Positions 50,286 through 60,824 of a stretch of DNA of 64,000 bases are shown here, piece after piece. How positions within the stretch are numbered: the first letter of the stretch is position 1; each line of letters starts with the position of its first letter. The translations under genes and the position numbers were made by a program. The stretch spans positions 2,914,001 to 2,978,000 of the forward strand of contig NZ_CP152474.1 in NCBI RefSeq assembly GCF_039727615.1, in the 5' to 3' direction. The DNA comes from Leclercia sp. S52. GTDB taxonomy: Bacteria; Pseudomonadota; Gammaproteobacteria; Enterobacterales; Enterobacteriaceae. The notes below the pieces were generated by a model. The model saw nothing but the letters and a program-made list of their open reading frames with translations. It ran no database searches and was not told where the DNA came from.

Positions 50286-50927
50286 TTACTGCTGCGCGCC
50301 TTCTACCGCTTCGCGCGCCAGCTTAGTGATGCGATCCCAGTCGCCCGCTTCCAGCGCATCCGCCGGAACCAGCCAGGAGCCACCGATGCACAGCACGCTT
50401 TTCAGCGCCAGGTAGTCACGGTAGTTCGCCGGGGAGATGCCGCCGGTCGGGCAGAAACGCACGTTGGCGAACGGACCTGCGATAGCCTGCAGCGCTTTGG
50501 TGCCGCCGTTGGCTTCCGCCGGGAAGAATTTGAACTCTTTCAGGCCGTAGTCCAGACCCAGCATCAGTTCAGACACGGTGCTGATACCCGGGATCAGAGG
50601 AATGGAGCCTTCGGTTGCCGCTTTCAGCAGAGGCTCGGTCAGACCCGGGCTGATAGCGAACTGCGCACCGGCTTCGGTAACTTCAGCCAGCTGCTGTGGG
50701 TTCAGCACGGTGCCCGCGCCGATGATGGCTTCCGGCACTTCTTTGGCGATGGCGCGAATGGCATCCATTGCACAGGCGGTACGCAGGGTCACTTCCAGGA
50801 CGCGAACGCCACCGGCAACCAGCGCTTTCGCCATCGGCACAGCGTGTTCCAGCTTGTTAACCACGATCACCGGCACTACCGGGCCAGTTTTCAGGATTGC
50901 TTCTGCACTTGTATTCCAGTTTTTCAT
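50286..50927 (-). CDS. eda: KHG/KDPG aldolase Eda
   Basis: Eda splits 2-keto-3-deoxy-6-phosphogluconate into pyruvate and glyceraldehyde 3-phosphate, the last Entner-Doudoroff step. It has 213 residues, as in E. coli. The Schiff-base Lys133 is in [12 protein letters not shown] and the catalytic Glu45 and Arg49 are in LEVTLRT. It lies 39 bases after edd on the same strand. In E. coli eda is under KdgR control; kdgR lies at 27.0-27.8 kb. Confidence 0.97.
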   Translation of the reverse strand: MKNWNTSAEAILKTGPVVPVIVVNKLEHAVPMAKALVAGGVRVLEVTLRTACAMDAIRAIAKEVPEAIIGAGTVLNPQQLAEVTEAGAQFAISPGLTEPLLKAATEGSIPLIPGISTVSELMLGLDYGLKEFKFFPAEANGGTKALQAIAGPFANVRFCPTGGISPANYRDYLALKSVLCIGGSWLVPADALEAGDWDRITKLAREAVEGAQQ

Positions 50928-50966
50928 CAGAGTTTTTCTCTCGCCAGATCGATAATTCTTGTCGTC

Positions 50967-52778
50967 TTAAAACGTAATACAGGTCGCGCCCTGCTCTGCG
51001 CCCGAGAGGTTCTCGCGCAGCGCACTGAACATTTCGCGCCCCGTGCCCACGCGCGATGCGCTCAGGTCAGGAATATGTGACTTACGTGCGGCAAGCACCG
51101 CCTCATCAACCAGTAAGGTCAGCTCGCCGGTCTGACCGTTAACGCGGATGATGTCGCCATCGTATACTTTTGCCAGCAATCCACCGTCGTAAGCTTCCGG
51201 GGTGACATGGATGGCAGAAGGCACTTTACCTGATGCGCCGGAGAGGCGTCCATCGGTTACTAACGCAATTTTGAAACAGCGGTCCAATAATACACCAAGT
51301 GGCGGCATTAGTTTATGTAATTCTGGCATGCCGTTCGCTTTTGGTCCCTGATGACGGACCACAACCACGCAATCTTTGTCCAGCAGACCGGCTTCAAAGG
51401 CGGGCAGCACGTCATGCTGGCTCTCGAATACAACCGCCGGGGCTTCGATAATCTGGTTTTCCACCGGCACCGCAGAGGTCTTCATCACTGCCCGACCCAG
51501 GTTGCCGTTCAACACTTTGGTGCCGCCGTGGTGAGAGAAAGGCTTGTCGAAGGTGGCGATCACGCTGTCGTCCAGCGAGGCATGCGCCCCTTCACGCCAG
51601 TCCAGCTCGCCGTCGTTCAGCCACGGCTCCAGGGTGTAACGCTGCAGACCGAAACCGGCCACCGTGTTGACGTCTTCGTGCAGCAGGCCGCCCTTCATCA
51701 GCTCGCGCATCAGTACCGGTACGCCGCCCGCAGCCTGGAAGTGGTTAATATCCGCCGGGCCGTTCGGGTAGAGACGGGTCATCAGCGGCACCACTTCAGA
51801 CAGATCAGAGAAATCGTCCCAGTTGATCAGAATGCCTGCCGCACGGGCCATCGCCACCATGTGCATGGTGTGGTTGGTAGAGCCGCCGGTCGCCAGCAGG
51901 GCCACGATACCGTTGACCACGACCTTCTCGTCGACCATTTTCCCGAGCGGCATCCACTCGTTGCCGTTACCGGTCAGACGGGTCACCTGACGCGCCGCGG
52001 CGGCGGTCAGCGCCTCGCGCAGCGGTGCATCCGGGTGAACAAACGACGAGCCCGGCAGCTGCATCCCCATAAACTCAACCACCATCTGGTTGGTATTGGC
52101 GGTGCCGTAGAAGGTGCAGGTGCCCGGCGCGTGGTAGGAGGCGGCTTCTGACTCCAGCAGCGCCATGCGATCCACTTTGCCTTCGGCATACAGCTGGCGA
52201 ATGCGGACTTTCTCTTTATTAGCCAGGCCGCTGGCCATCGGGCCTGACGGTACGAACAGCGCAGGAAGATGACCAAACGACAGCGCCGCCATCGCCAGGC
52301 CCGGGACGATCTTATCGCACACGCCGAGGTACAGCGCGCCGTCAAACATGTTGTGCGACAGGCCTACCGCGGCAGACATGGCGATCACTTCCCGGCTCAG
52401 CAGCGAGAGTTCCATCCCGTCCTGACCCTGGGTCACGCCATCGCACATCGCAGGCACCCCGCCCGCGACCTGTCCCACGGCATTGGCCTGGTGCAGCGCT
52501 TTACGAATGATATCCGGGTAGGTCTCATACGGCTGGTGCGCCGAAAGCATGTCGTTATAGGAGGTGATGATGCCGATATTGTTACGCAGCATGCTTTTCA
52601 GCGAGGCTTTATCTTCCGGCTGACAGGCAGCAAAGCCGTGCGCCAGGTTACCGCAGGCCAGCTGCGAACGATGGACCGTATCGGTCTTCGCCTGCTGAAT
52701 GCGAGCGAGGTAGGCTGAGCGGGTCTTTTTCGAGCGCTCAACAATGCGCTGTGTTACCCGTAACAAAGTCGAATTCAT
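50967..52778 (-). CDS. edd: Phosphogluconate dehydratase Edd
   Basis: Edd dehydrates 6-phosphogluconate to KDPG, the first Entner-Doudoroff step, using an Fe-S cluster. It has 603 residues, the E. coli length, with Cys in [14 protein letters not shown] and in [14 protein letters not shown]; the IlvD/Edd signature continues through [13 protein letters not shown] 52778 ([20 protein letters not shown]) follows the ribosome site CAGGAGC; the frame extends to 52793 across that site. A putative GntR operator and a hairpin lie upstream. Confidence 0.96.
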   Translation of the reverse strand: MNSTLLRVTQRIVERSKKTRSAYLARIQQAKTDTVHRSQLACGNLAHGFAACQPEDKASLKSMLRNNIGIITSYNDMLSAHQPYETYPDIIRKALHQANAVGQVAGGVPAMCDGVTQGQDGMELSLLSREVIAMSAAVGLSHNMFDGALYLGVCDKIVPGLAMAALSFGHLPALFVPSGPMASGLANKEKVRIRQLYAEGKVDRMALLESEAASYHAPGTCTFYGTANTNQMVVEFMGMQLPGSSFVHPDAPLREALTAAAARQVTRLTGNGNEWMPLGKMVDEKVVVNGIVALLATGGSTNHTMHMVAMARAAGILINWDDFSDLSEVVPLMTRLYPNGPADINHFQAAGGVPVLMRELMKGGLLHEDVNTVAGFGLQRYTLEPWLNDGELDWREGAHASLDDSVIATFDKPFSHHGGTKVLNGNLGRAVMKTSAVPVENQIIEAPAVVFESQHDVLPAFEAGLLDKDCVVVVRHQGPKANGMPELHKLMPPLGVLLDRCFKIALVTDGRLSGASGKVPSAIHVTPEAYDGGLLAKVYDGDIIRVNGQTGELTLLVDEAVLAARKSHIPDLSASRVGTGREMFSALRENLSGAEQGATCITF

Positions 52779-52899
52779 AGAAGCTCCTGTCATTTATCTG
52801 TCCGCGCTCTGGAATTAACAAAGTGTTTAGCAGGCTATAACATCGCTGAAACGCTTGATTGCCGGAGCTCTGGGGCAAAATCGCTTCCGGCAGTGTAAT

Positions 52900-52934
52900 A
52901 AAAAAAGCTCCGGGTGGAAATCCACACGGAGCTT
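52900..52934 (-). terminator. Terminator hairpin between zwf and edd
   Basis: On the minus strand AAGCTCCGTGTGGA pairs with TCCACCCGGAGCTT (one mismatch) and is followed by seven Ts. It would end zwf transcripts. It also lies between the putative GntR operator and the edd start, so edd transcription must begin after it or read through it. Confidence 0.8.
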
Positions 52935-52971
52935 AAATGATTAATTATTGTGCGCTGGCCTGAGCCAGATC

Positions 52972-52987
52972 ATGTTACCGGTAAAAT
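52972..52987 (-). promoter_or_regulatory. Putative GntR operator before edd
   Basis: ATGTTACCGGTAAAAT fits the GntR consensus (ATGTTACC-GGTAACAT) with one change in the right half. It sits 24 bases after the zwf stop. GntR represses edd-eda in E. coli until gluconate is present. Confidence 0.7.
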
Positions 52988-53011
52988 AACCCCTAAGGAT
53001 TAGCGGTAAAT

Positions 53012-54487
53012 TTACTCAAACTCGTTCCAGGAGCGGCCGTCACGGGTGATCATTGCCACAGAGGCAACCGGTCCCCAGGTACCCGCCTGATACGGTTTTG
53101 GTGCATCCTGATCCGCAGCCCAGGCTTCGGTAATGGAGTCGACCCATTTCCACGCCTCTTCCACTTCGTCACGGCGCACAAACAGCGCCTGGATCCCACG
53201 CATGGTTTCCAGAAGCAGACGTTCGTACGCATCCGCCAGATGGTTCTGGTTGAAGGTTTCGGAGTAGCTCAGATCCAGCTTGGTGGTCTGCAGGTTGTGT
53301 TTGTGATCGAGGCCAGGCACCTTGTTCAGCACCTGAATATCCACGCCTTCGTCCGGCTGCAGACGGATGGTCAGTTTATTCTGCGGCAGCTCCTGCCAGG
53401 ACTCTTTGAACAGGTTCAGCTCCGGGTTCTTGAAGTAGACAACCACTTCAGAGCATTTTGCTGGCAGACGTTTACCGGTGCGCAGGTAGAACGGCACACC
53501 CGCCCAACGCCAGTTGTCGATATCCACACGGATGGCGACGAACGTTTCGGTGCTGCTGGTTTTATTCGCACCCTCTTCTTCCAGATAGCCCGGCACTTTT
53601 TTACCCTGGGCGAAACCGGCGGTGTACTGACCGCGGACGGTTTTCTCACGCACGTTGGAGCGATCGATGCGGCGCAGGGACTTCAGCACTTTCACCTTCT
53701 CATCGCGAATGCTGTCGGCAGAGAGATCTGACGGCGGTGCCATGGCGATCATGCAGAGGATTTGCAGCAGGTGGTTCTGGATCATGTCGCGCATCTGACC
53801 GGCCTGGTCAAAGTAACCCCAGCGCCCTTCAATCCCCACCTCTTCCGCCACGGTGATCTCCACGTGGTCGATGGTGCGGTTATCCCAGTTATTGACGAAC
53901 AGGGAGTTGGCAAAGCGCAGCGCCAGCAGGTTCAGGACCGTCTCTTTACCCAGATAGTGGTCGATACGGTAGACCTGGCACTCTTCGAAGTATTCACCGA
54001 CCTGGTCGTTAATTTCACGGGAAGTGGCCAGCGAGGTACCCAGCGGCTTCTCCATGACCACGCGTGCCGGCTTGGCGTTCAGTTTGGCCTCGCCCAGCCC
54101 TTTGCAGATGGCGCCAAAAGTGCTTGGCGGCATGGCGAAATAGTTAATGGTGACGCGATTTTTCTGATCGAGCATGGCGCCCAGATCGGCAAAGGCCGAC
54201 GTGTCGTTCACGTCGAGGTTGCAGAAATCGAGACGTCCACTCAGCGTATCCCACAAACTTTCATCGATCTTCTCCTTCATGAAAGTTTCCAGCGCTTCGC
54301 GCACCACTTTGGTATACGCGTCTTTATCCCAGTCGGCACGACCCACGCCCAGGATGCGTGTATCCGGGTGGATTTGACCCGCTTTTTCCAGTTGATACAG
54401 GGAAGGCAGCAATTTCCGGCGTGCAAGATCGCCTTTCGCGCCGAAAATGACCAGGTCACATGCCTGGGCTGTTTGCGTTACCGCCAT
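53012..54487 (-). CDS. zwf: Glucose-6-phosphate 1-dehydrogenase Zwf
   Basis: Zwf oxidises glucose 6-phosphate with NADP to 6-phosphogluconolactone, the entry to the pentose phosphate and Entner-Doudoroff pathways. It has 491 residues, the E. coli length. The coenzyme loop [10 protein letters not shown] (about 17-26) and the active-site [11 protein letters not shown] are intact. ATG 54487 ([16 protein letters not shown]) has a GAGGAG-type site. It is divergent from hexR with a HexR-like palindrome between them; in E. coli it is also under SoxS/MarA/Rob control. Confidence 0.97.
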   Translation of the reverse strand: MAVTQTAQACDLVIFGAKGDLARRKLLPSLYQLEKAGQIHPDTRILGVGRADWDKDAYTKVVREALETFMKEKIDESLWDTLSGRLDFCNLDVNDTSAFADLGAMLDQKNRVTINYFAMPPSTFGAICKGLGEAKLNAKPARVVMEKPLGTSLATSREINDQVGEYFEECQVYRIDHYLGKETVLNLLALRFANSLFVNNWDNRTIDHVEITVAEEVGIEGRWGYFDQAGQMRDMIQNHLLQILCMIAMAPPSDLSADSIRDEKVKVLKSLRRIDRSNVREKTVRGQYTAGFAQGKKVPGYLEEEGANKTSSTETFVAIRVDIDNWRWAGVPFYLRTGKRLPAKCSEVVVYFKNPELNLFKESWQELPQNKLTIRLQPDEGVDIQVLNKVPGLDHKHNLQTTKLDLSYSETFNQNHLADAYERLLLETMRGIQALFVRRDEVEEAWKWVDSITEAWAADQDAPKPYQAGTWGPVASVAMITRDGRSWNEFE

Positions 54488-54534
54488 GTCATTCTCCTCA
54501 GTTGGATACCCTGGTGCTTTTGCCAGAATATCGT

Positions 54535-54549
54535 TGTAATTTTATTACA
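54535..54549. promoter_or_regulatory. Putative HexR box between zwf and hexR
   Basis: TGTAAT-TTT-ATTACA has perfect 6-base arms, matching the gammaproteobacterial HexR consensus. It lies 48 bases before the zwf start, where it could govern zwf and, across the divergent region, hexR itself. Confidence 0.75.
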
Positions 54550-54845
54550 TGCACTCTACTGCTTTTATGTCATTCCCGAAACCATTTGCACTTATCCTCG
54601 CGTGCGATACGGCGATATTTCGTCAGGGGATCGCCCCGCGTGGGGTTATAACAGTGAAACGGGTGAAACTTTGCTCTGTCTGGCCGTTGCTAAAATCCGA
54701 CAGCGATCAAGTAATGAAAAAAAACAACAACATTTTTTTCGGGGTTTGCCCTTTTTGGCAAATCACAGGCGTATATTCTTGCTAATTCGAATCGCGATTT
54801 CACCCCTTAATGAAATCGTTTCCACCGATGAGCGCCGTGTTAATA

Positions 54846-55715
54846 ATGAACATGCTGGAAAAAATCCAGTTTCAACTGGAACACCTTAGCAAATCCGAGC
54901 GAAAAGTGGCTGAAGTAATTCTCGCCGCCCCCGCTCAGGCCATTCATTCCAGCATCGCCACTCTGGCCCAGGAGTCGGGGGTCAGCGAACCGACCGTCAA
55001 CCGCTTCTGCCGCAGCATGGAGACGCGTGGCTATCCTGATTTTAAACTGCATCTGGCGCAAAGTCTGGCTAACGGCACTCCCTATGTAAACCGCAATGTC
55101 GATGAAGACGACAGCGTGGAGGCCTACACTGGCAAAATTTTCGAATCGGCGATGGCAACGCTGGACCAGGTCCGGCAGTCGCTGGATATGGGTTCCGTTA
55201 ACCGGGCCGTCGATCTGCTGACTCAGGCGAAGAAAATTGCCTTCTTTGGCCTCGGATCGTCCGCCGCCGTCGCCCACGATGCAATGAATAAATTTTTTCG
55301 TTTCAATGTCCCGGTTATCTATTCCGACGACATCGTGCTGCAACGCATGAGCTGTATGAATTGTAACGAAGATGACGTGGTGGTGCTGATATCGCATACT
55401 GGCCGCACCAAAAGTCTGGTCGAGCTGGCCCAGCTGGCGCGTGAAAACGATGCCATGGTGATCGCCCTCACCACCACTGGTACGCCGCTGGCGCGTGAAG
55501 CGACGCTGGCGATCACCCTCGACGTGCCGGAAGACACCGATATCTACATGCCGATGGTGTCACGTCTGGCGCAGCTGACCGTCATCGACGTGCTGGCTAC
55601 CGGCTTTACCCTGCGTCGCGGGGCGAAATTCAGAGATAACTTGAAGCGCGTCAAAGAAGCGCTCAAGGAATCGCGTTTTGATAAAGAATTGTTCATCAAG
55701 GGTGAAGTTCCCTGA
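54846..55715 (+). CDS. hexR: RpiR-family repressor HexR
   Basis: A repressor of central carbon genes released by 2-keto-3-deoxy-6-phosphogluconate. It has 289 residues, the E. coli length. The N-terminal HTH (LSKSERKVAEVILAAPAQAI...VSEPTVNRFCR) precedes a SIS sugar-phosphate-binding domain (FGLGSSAAVAHDAMNKFFRF and ISHTGRTKSLVELA). ATG 54846 (MNMLEKIQFQLEHL) is the homologous start. pykA follows after 124 bases. Confidence 0.95.
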   Translation: MNMLEKIQFQLEHLSKSERKVAEVILAAPAQAIHSSIATLAQESGVSEPTVNRFCRSMETRGYPDFKLHLAQSLANGTPYVNRNVDEDDSVEAYTGKIFESAMATLDQVRQSLDMGSVNRAVDLLTQAKKIAFFGLGSSAAVAHDAMNKFFRFNVPVIYSDDIVLQRMSCMNCNEDDVVVLISHTGRTKSLVELAQLARENDAMVIALTTTGTPLAREATLAITLDVPEDTDIYMPMVSRLAQLTVIDVLATGFTLRRGAKFRDNLKRVKEALKESRFDKELFIKGEVP

Positions 55716-55839
55716 TCGTCAATTATAAAGTTGTTACTTTTTTTCGGCATTCGGTAAGTTTCCTGTTGGTATTACGGCGGACAACGTGCCGAATCATCGT
55801 TCACGCAACACCAGGTTGTTTCAGACAACGGAGTATTAC

Positions 55840-57282
55840 ATGTCCAGAAGGCTTCGCAGAACCAAGATCGTTACCACCTTAGGCCCGGCTACTGACCGCG
55901 ATAATAACCTCGAGAAAATCATCGCTGCAGGCGCCAACGTGGTACGTATGAACTTCTCTCACGGAACACCGGAAGATCATAAATTACGTGCGGATAAGGT
56001 CCGTGAGATCGCGGCAAAACTGGGACGTCATGTAGCTATCCTCGGCGACCTGCAGGGTCCCAAAATCCGTGTATCCACCTTCAAAGAGGGCAAAGTTTTC
56101 CTCAATATCGGTGACAAATTCCTGCTCGACGCCAACCTGAGCAAAGGCGAAGGCGATAAAGAGAAAGTGGGCATCGACTATAAAGGCCTGCCTGCCGACG
56201 TGGTACCGGGCGATATCCTGCTGCTCGACGACGGTCGCGTTCAGCTGAAAGTGCTGGAAGTTCAGGGCATGAAGGTGTTCACCGAAGTGACCGTTGGCGG
56301 CCCGCTCTCCAACAATAAAGGCATTAACAAACTGGGCGGCGGTCTCTCTGCTGAAGCCCTGACCGAAAAAGACAAAGCCGATATCCTTACCGCGGCCGAG
56401 ATCGGCGTTGACTATCTGGCCGTCTCCTTCCCGCGCTGCGGCGAAGATCTGAACTACGCCCGCCGTCTGGCGCGCGACGCAGGTTGTGATGCCAAAATCG
56501 TTGCCAAAGTGGAACGTGCTGAAGCGGTCTGCAGCCAGGACGCGATGGATGACATCATCCTCGCCTCTGACGTGGTGATGGTGGCCCGTGGTGACCTGGG
56601 CGTTGAGATTGGCGACCCGGAACTGGTCGGGATCCAGAAGGCGCTGATCCGCCGTGCCCGTCAGCTTAACCGCTCCGTGATCACCGCGACCCAGATGATG
56701 GAGTCGATGATCACCAACCCAATGCCGACCCGTGCGGAAGTGATGGACGTGGCGAACGCCGTGCTCGACGGTACCGATGCGGTAATGCTGTCAGCCGAAA
56801 CCGCAGCCGGCCAGTACCCTGCGGAAACCGTGGCCGCGATGGCGCGCGTCTGCCTGGGTGCAGAGAAGATCCCAAGCATCAACGTCTCCAAGCACCGTCT
56901 GGACATTCAGTTCGACAACGTGGAAGAAGCGATTGCGATGTCGGCGATGTATGCCGCCAACCACCTGAAAGGCGTAACCGCGATCATCACCATGACCGAA
57001 TCCGGCCGTACCGCGCTGATGACCTCGCGTATCAGCTCCGGCCTGCCGATCTTTGCTATGTCCCGTCATGAGCGCACCCTGAACCTGACCGCACTGTATC
57101 GCGGCGTGACGCCGGTGTTCTTCGACAGCACCAGCGACGGCGTGGCTGCGGCGAACGATGCCGTGAACCTGCTGCGCGATAAAGGCTATCTGGTTTCCGG
57201 TGATATCGTCATCGTGACTCAGGGCGATGTGATGAGCACCATCGGTTCAACCAACACCACTCGCGTGATGACCGTCGAATAA
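55840..57282 (+). CDS. pykA: Pyruvate kinase II PykA
   Basis: The AMP-activated pyruvate kinase isozyme, 480 residues as in E. coli. Landmarks are VRMNFSHG, the [10 protein letters not shown] substrate loop, the catalytic Lys region [21 protein letters not shown] and [11 protein letters not shown] 55840 ([20 protein letters not shown]) has GGAG upstream. The frame extends to 55786 without homology. Downstream are a REP element and a second palindromic repeat before the convergent lpxM. Confidence 0.97.
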   Translation: MSRRLRRTKIVTTLGPATDRDNNLEKIIAAGANVVRMNFSHGTPEDHKLRADKVREIAAKLGRHVAILGDLQGPKIRVSTFKEGKVFLNIGDKFLLDANLSKGEGDKEKVGIDYKGLPADVVPGDILLLDDGRVQLKVLEVQGMKVFTEVTVGGPLSNNKGINKLGGGLSAEALTEKDKADILTAAEIGVDYLAVSFPRCGEDLNYARRLARDAGCDAKIVAKVERAEAVCSQDAMDDIILASDVVMVARGDLGVEIGDPELVGIQKALIRRARQLNRSVITATQMMESMITNPMPTRAEVMDVANAVLDGTDAVMLSAETAAGQYPAETVAAMARVCLGAEKIPSINVSKHRLDIQFDNVEEAIAMSAMYAANHLKGVTAIITMTESGRTALMTSRISSGLPIFAMSRHERTLNLTALYRGVTPVFFDSTSDGVAAANDAVNLLRDKGYLVSGDIVIVTQGDVMSTIGSTNTTRVMTVE

Positions 57283-57292
57283 TACGGCGGTT

Positions 57293-57324
57293 ATGCCGGG
57301 TGGCGCTGCGCTTACCCGGCATAC
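57293..57324. repeat. REP element after pykA
   Basis: ATGCCGGGTGGCGCTGCGC...CCCGGCAT palindromic unit with the GGCGCTGCGCTT core, 11 bases after the pykA stop. Confidence 0.85.
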
Positions 57325-57333
57325 GTGACTTTT

Positions 57334-57356
57334 CCCTCTCCCTTTTAGGGAGAGGG
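57334..57356. repeat. CCCTCTCCCT inverted repeat
   Basis: Perfect 10-base arms CCCTCTCCCT/AGGGAGAGGG around TTT, followed by the GTCAGGGTGAGGGG tail of a widespread enterobacterial intergenic repeat. It lies between pykA and lpxM and could help end both transcripts. Confidence 0.75.
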
Positions 57357-57375
57357 TCAGGGTGAGGGGTATTTC

Positions 57376-58347
57376 TTATTTCTTTGGATACAGCTCTTTG
57401 CGCTTGTACGGCTCTTTCTCGCCAGGCTTGCGCGTCTTCAGCAGCTTCAGGATCCAGGTGTACTGCTCCGCATGCGGCCCCACCAGAATCTCCACCTCTT
57501 CGTTCATTCGGCGTGCAATGGTGTTATCGTCGGCGGTGAGCAGATCGTCCATCGGCGGGCGTACTTCAATCGTCAGGCGATGCGTTTTGCCATCGTAAAT
57601 CGGGAATAACGGGACCACCCGCGCCTGGCATACCTTCATCAACCGGCCAATGGCGGGCAGCGTCGCCTTGTAGGTGGCAAAGAAATCAACAAACTCGCTG
57701 TGTTCCGGCCCGTGATCCTGGTCCGGGAGATAGTAGCCCCAGTAGCCCTGACGTACGGACTTGATAAAAGGTTTGATGCCGTCATTACGGGCATGCAGGC
57801 GGCCGCCAAAGCGACGACGCACCGTATTCCACACATAATCGAAGACCTTGTTCCCCTGATTATGGAACATCGCCGCCATTTTCTGTCCCTGCGACGCCAT
57901 CAGCATCGCAGGAATATCCACGCCCCAGCCGTGGGGTACCAGGAAGATCACCTTCTCATCGTTGCGACGCATCTCCTCGACGATCTCCAGCCCTTTCCAG
58001 TCAACGCGGCTGGCGACTTTTTCCGGCCCGCGTAACGCCAGCTCACCCATCATCGCCATCGCCTGCGGCGCGGTGGTAAACATCTCATCAATGATCGCCT
58101 CACGCTCCGCCTCACTCTTCTCCGGGAAGCAGTAGAAGAGATTTATCTGCGCGCGACGGCGGGCGCTTTTACCCAGCTTGCCGGCCAGACGCCCCACTTT
58201 ACCAAGCAGCGGATCGCGCACGGACGCGGGAAGCATCGCAATACCGGCAAAGGCATACACACCCAGCCAGGCGCCCCAGAAGCGCGGATGACGAAAGGAT
58301 TTCTCAAATTCAGGAATGTACTCACTGTTGTTTTTTTGGGTTTCCAT
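57376..58347 (-). CDS. lpxM: Lipid A myristoyltransferase LpxM (MsbB)
   Basis: The late acyltransferase that adds the secondary myristate to make hexa-acyl lipid A. It has 323 residues, as in E. coli. An N-terminal membrane segment (about 24-44) is followed by the catalytic HX4D motif in [13 protein letters not shown] and the [14 protein letters not shown] loop. Homology covers the whole protein from [14 protein letters not shown] to [11 protein letters not shown] terminator separates it from mepM upstream. Confidence 0.96.
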   Translation of the reverse strand: METQKNNSEYIPEFEKSFRHPRFWGAWLGVYAFAGIAMLPASVRDPLLGKVGRLAGKLGKSARRRAQINLFYCFPEKSEAEREAIIDEMFTTAPQAMAMMGELALRGPEKVASRVDWKGLEIVEEMRRNDEKVIFLVPHGWGVDIPAMLMASQGQKMAAMFHNQGNKVFDYVWNTVRRRFGGRLHARNDGIKPFIKSVRQGYWGYYLPDQDHGPEHSEFVDFFATYKATLPAIGRLMKVCQARVVPLFPIYDGKTHRLTIEVRPPMDDLLTADDNTIARRMNEEVEILVGPHAEQYTWILKLLKTRKPGEKEPYKRKELYPKK

Positions 58348-58419
58348 GCTTTTTCCAGGGCGGGTGATGCTTAAAAGAGTAATGCGTTAGTTTAGCGAGG
58401 CAGTGCGCAAGGCACAAAA

Positions 58420-58449
58420 GAAAAAGCCGGTGCAGTAACGCACCGGCTT
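58420..58449 (-). terminator. Rho-independent terminator after mepM
   Basis: Perfect 10-base arms AAGCCGGTGC/GCACCGGCTT with a 6-base loop, followed on the minus strand by a T run, 15 bases after the mepM stop. Confidence 0.92.
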
Positions 58450-58463
58450 TTATCGCTGCAGGA

Positions 58464-59786
58464 TTAATCAATACTGAGCTGCGGAATAACCTCTTTGACC
58501 TGCGCCAGGTAATCGCTACGGTCTTTGCCGGTCAGCCCTTCGGTACGCGGCAGCTTCGCCGTTAACGGGTTAACCGCCTGCTGGTTGATCCACACTTCAT
58601 AGTGCAGATGCGGACCGGTAGAACGACCGGTGTTGCCCGACAGGGCAATGCGATCGCCACGCTTCACCTTCTGACCCGGCTTCACCAGCAGCTTACGCAG
58701 GTGCATATAGCGGGTGGTGTAGGTACGTCCGTGACGCACGGCAACGTAATAACCCGCCGCACCGCTGCGTTTTGCCATGACCACTTCGCCATCACCTACC
58801 GCCAGAACGGGTGTCCCCTGCGGCATGGCGAAATCCACACCGCGGTGCGGGGCCACGCGGCCGGTAACCGGGTTCAGACGACGCGGGTTAAAGTTCGAGG
58901 AGACGCGGAACTGTTTCGAGGTCGGGAAGCGTAAGAAGCCTTTCGCCAGCCCGGTCCCGTTGCGATCGTAGAATTTGCCGTCTTCGGCGCGGATCGCATA
59001 GTAATCTTTCCCGTCAGAGCGTAAACGAACCCCAAGCAGCTGGCTCTGCTCACGCTTGCCGTCCAGCATTTCGCGGGACATCAGCACCGAGTAGGAATCG
59101 CCTTTTTTCAGCTTACGGAAGTCCATCTGCCACTGCATGGCTTTAATCACTGAACTGATTTCACCGCTGGTCAGCCCCGCCTCACGCGCGCTGGCAACGA
59201 AGCTACCGCCGCCTAAGGTGCCTTTGATGGCGCTATTAACCCAGTCGCCCTGCTGCATTTCACTGCTCATCTTGAAACCGTTTTCAGCACGATCGTAGGT
59301 GCGGGTTTCACGACGGGAGACTTCCCAGGTCAGGCGCTGTAAATCGCCACTATCGGTCAGAGTCCAGGAGAGCTGTTGACCAATTTTCAGGTTACGCAGA
59401 TCTTTATCGGCTGCGGCAAGCTGGCTGATCTCGCCCATTTCAATGCCGTACTGATTCAGAACGCTGCTTAACGTATCCCCGGTAGAGACGACATATTCAT
59501 GTACGCCCACTTCGGCTTCGGTTTTATCGTCAAGCTCATCCTGGGGAATCGCTTCTTCTTCCTGCGGGGCCTGATCGATAGGTTCACTGGCTTCAGGTAA
59601 AAGAGAGCGAATTTCACTCTTTTCCAGCTCAATGGTTTTAATAACAGGGGCAGAATTTGGGTGGTAAATATAGGGCCGCCAGACGGCGACCGCTAAGGTG
59701 AGAACAGTAAGCGACCCCAGCATGACGCGGTGGGGCCGGGGCAAATTATTAAATGCCAGGGCGACAGAGCGGGCTATCTGTTGCAC
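58464..59786 (-). CDS. mepM: Peptidoglycan DD-endopeptidase MepM
   Basis: A murein endopeptidase cutting D-Ala-mDAP crosslinks so that new strands can be inserted. It has 440 residues, as in E. coli. An N-terminal membrane anchor (about 21-40) precedes a LysM domain (VVSTGDTLSSVLNQYGIEMGEIS), an OapA-like region and the M23 peptidase domain, with ligands in PHRGVDFAMP and GPHLHYEVWIN. It starts 15 bases after the znuA stop on the same strand, so it may be partly co-transcribed with znuA. Confidence 0.95.
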   Translation of the reverse strand: MQQIARSVALAFNNLPRPHRVMLGSLTVLTLAVAVWRPYIYHPNSAPVIKTIELEKSEIRSLLPEASEPIDQAPQEEEAIPQDELDDKTEAEVGVHEYVVSTGDTLSSVLNQYGIEMGEISQLAAADKDLRNLKIGQQLSWTLTDSGDLQRLTWEVSRRETRTYDRAENGFKMSSEMQQGDWVNSAIKGTLGGGSFVASAREAGLTSGEISSVIKAMQWQMDFRKLKKGDSYSVLMSREMLDGKREQSQLLGVRLRSDGKDYYAIRAEDGKFYDRNGTGLAKGFLRFPTSKQFRVSSNFNPRRLNPVTGRVAPHRGVDFAMPQGTPVLAVGDGEVVMAKRSGAAGYYVAVRHGRTYTTRYMHLRKLLVKPGQKVKRGDRIALSGNTGRSTGPHLHYEVWINQQAVNPLTAKLPRTEGLTGKDRSDYLAQVKEVIPQLSID

Positions 59787-59801
59787 GTATTCACTTCCTC
59801 G

Positions 59802-60746
59802 TTAATCTCCTTTCAGGCAGCTCGCATACTGGTTCGCCAGTTGGCTGAGGAACTGCGAATAGCTCGCTTTGCTCAACTGGATAGAGGTTCCCAGTGGGTC
59901 AAGGGTGCCCATACGCACGGACGTACCCCTTGCCACGGCTTCAACGACCGCTGGCCTGAACTGTGGCTCAGCAAAAACGCAGGACGCTTTCTGCTCAACC
60001 AACTGTGTTCTGATTTCATGTAAACGCTGCGCACCGGGTTGAATCTCTGGATTGACGGTGAAATGGTCAAGCGGCGTGAGACCGTAGTGTTTTTCGTAGT
60101 AGCCATAGGCATCATGAAAAACGAAATATCCTTTACCTTTCAGTGGTGCGAGCTCGGTACCCACCTGCTTGTCGGTTGCGGCAAGTTGTGCCTCAAAATC
60201 CTTCAGGTTGGCGTCAAGTTTGGCTCGACTTTGCGGCATAAGTTCCACTAATTTTTCATGGATTGCAACCGCCGACAGGCGCGCTATTTCTGGGGAAAGC
60301 CAAAGGTGCATATTGTACTCACCGTGATGGTGATGCTCGTCACCTTTTTCCCCTTCAGCACTCCCGTGATCGTGGTCATGATCGTCATCATCAGACCCTT
60401 TCATGAGAAGCGGTTTCACACCCGGAAGATTAGCGATGCTAACCTGTTTTGCCGGCGGCAACTGATTTGCCGACTTCTGCATGAAGGCTTCCATCTCCGG
60501 ACCAATCCATACCACTAAGTCCGCGTTTTGTAAGCGTTTTACATCCGAAGGACGCAGGGAATAATCGTGTTCAGAAGCACCATCAGGCAATAAAACCTGG
60601 GTTTCGGTCACCCCGTCTGCGATAGCGGAAGCGATAAAACCGAGCGGTTTAAGCGAAGCGACGACGGCGGCGTTAACATCTTGTGCTGTTGAACCCCAAA
60701 GGGCAGCGGATAATGCTGCGAAAAGAAGCGTATTTTTCTGTAACAT
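59802..60746 (-). CDS. znuA: Zinc ABC transporter substrate-binding protein ZnuA
   Basis: The periplasmic zinc-binding protein of ZnuABC, 314 residues (E. coli 310). A signal peptide ends near VNAA. Zinc ligands are in [21 protein letters not shown] and [10 protein letters not shown]. The His/Asp/Glu-rich flexible loop ([23 protein letters not shown] in two parts, about 116-140) that collects zinc is present. ATG 60746 ([18 protein letters not shown]) is the homologous start; in-frame ATGs at 60761 and upstream cross the Zur site. It is divergent from znuC. Confidence 0.96.
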   Translation of the reverse strand: MLQKNTLLFAALSAALWGSTAQDVNAAVVASLKPLGFIASAIADGVTETQVLLPDGASEHDYSLRPSDVKRLQNADLVVWIGPEMEAFMQKSANQLPPAKQVSIANLPGVKPLLMKGSDDDDHDHDHGSAEGEKGDEHHHHGEYNMHLWLSPEIARLSAVAIHEKLVELMPQSRAKLDANLKDFEAQLAATDKQVGTELAPLKGKGYFVFHDAYGYYEKHYGLTPLDHFTVNPEIQPGAQRLHEIRTQLVEQKASCVFAEPQFRPAVVEAVARGTSVRMGTLDPLGTSIQLSKASYSQFLSQLANQYASCLKGD

Positions 60747-60776
60747 AATGCGACTATTCATCGTAATGAGTGGACG

Positions 60777-60797
60777 GAATGTGATATTATAACATTC
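60777..60797. promoter_or_regulatory. Zur operator between znuA and znuC
   Basis: GAATGTGATA-T-TATAACATTC is a 21-base near-perfect palindrome (one mismatch), matching the Zur consensus around GTTATAATATAAC. It lies midway between the divergent starts of znuA and znuC, so one dimer pair can repress both arms when zinc is sufficient. Confidence 0.9.
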
Positions 60798-60824
60798 GAT
60801 GACTTCTGCAAGCATAAAATTGAC

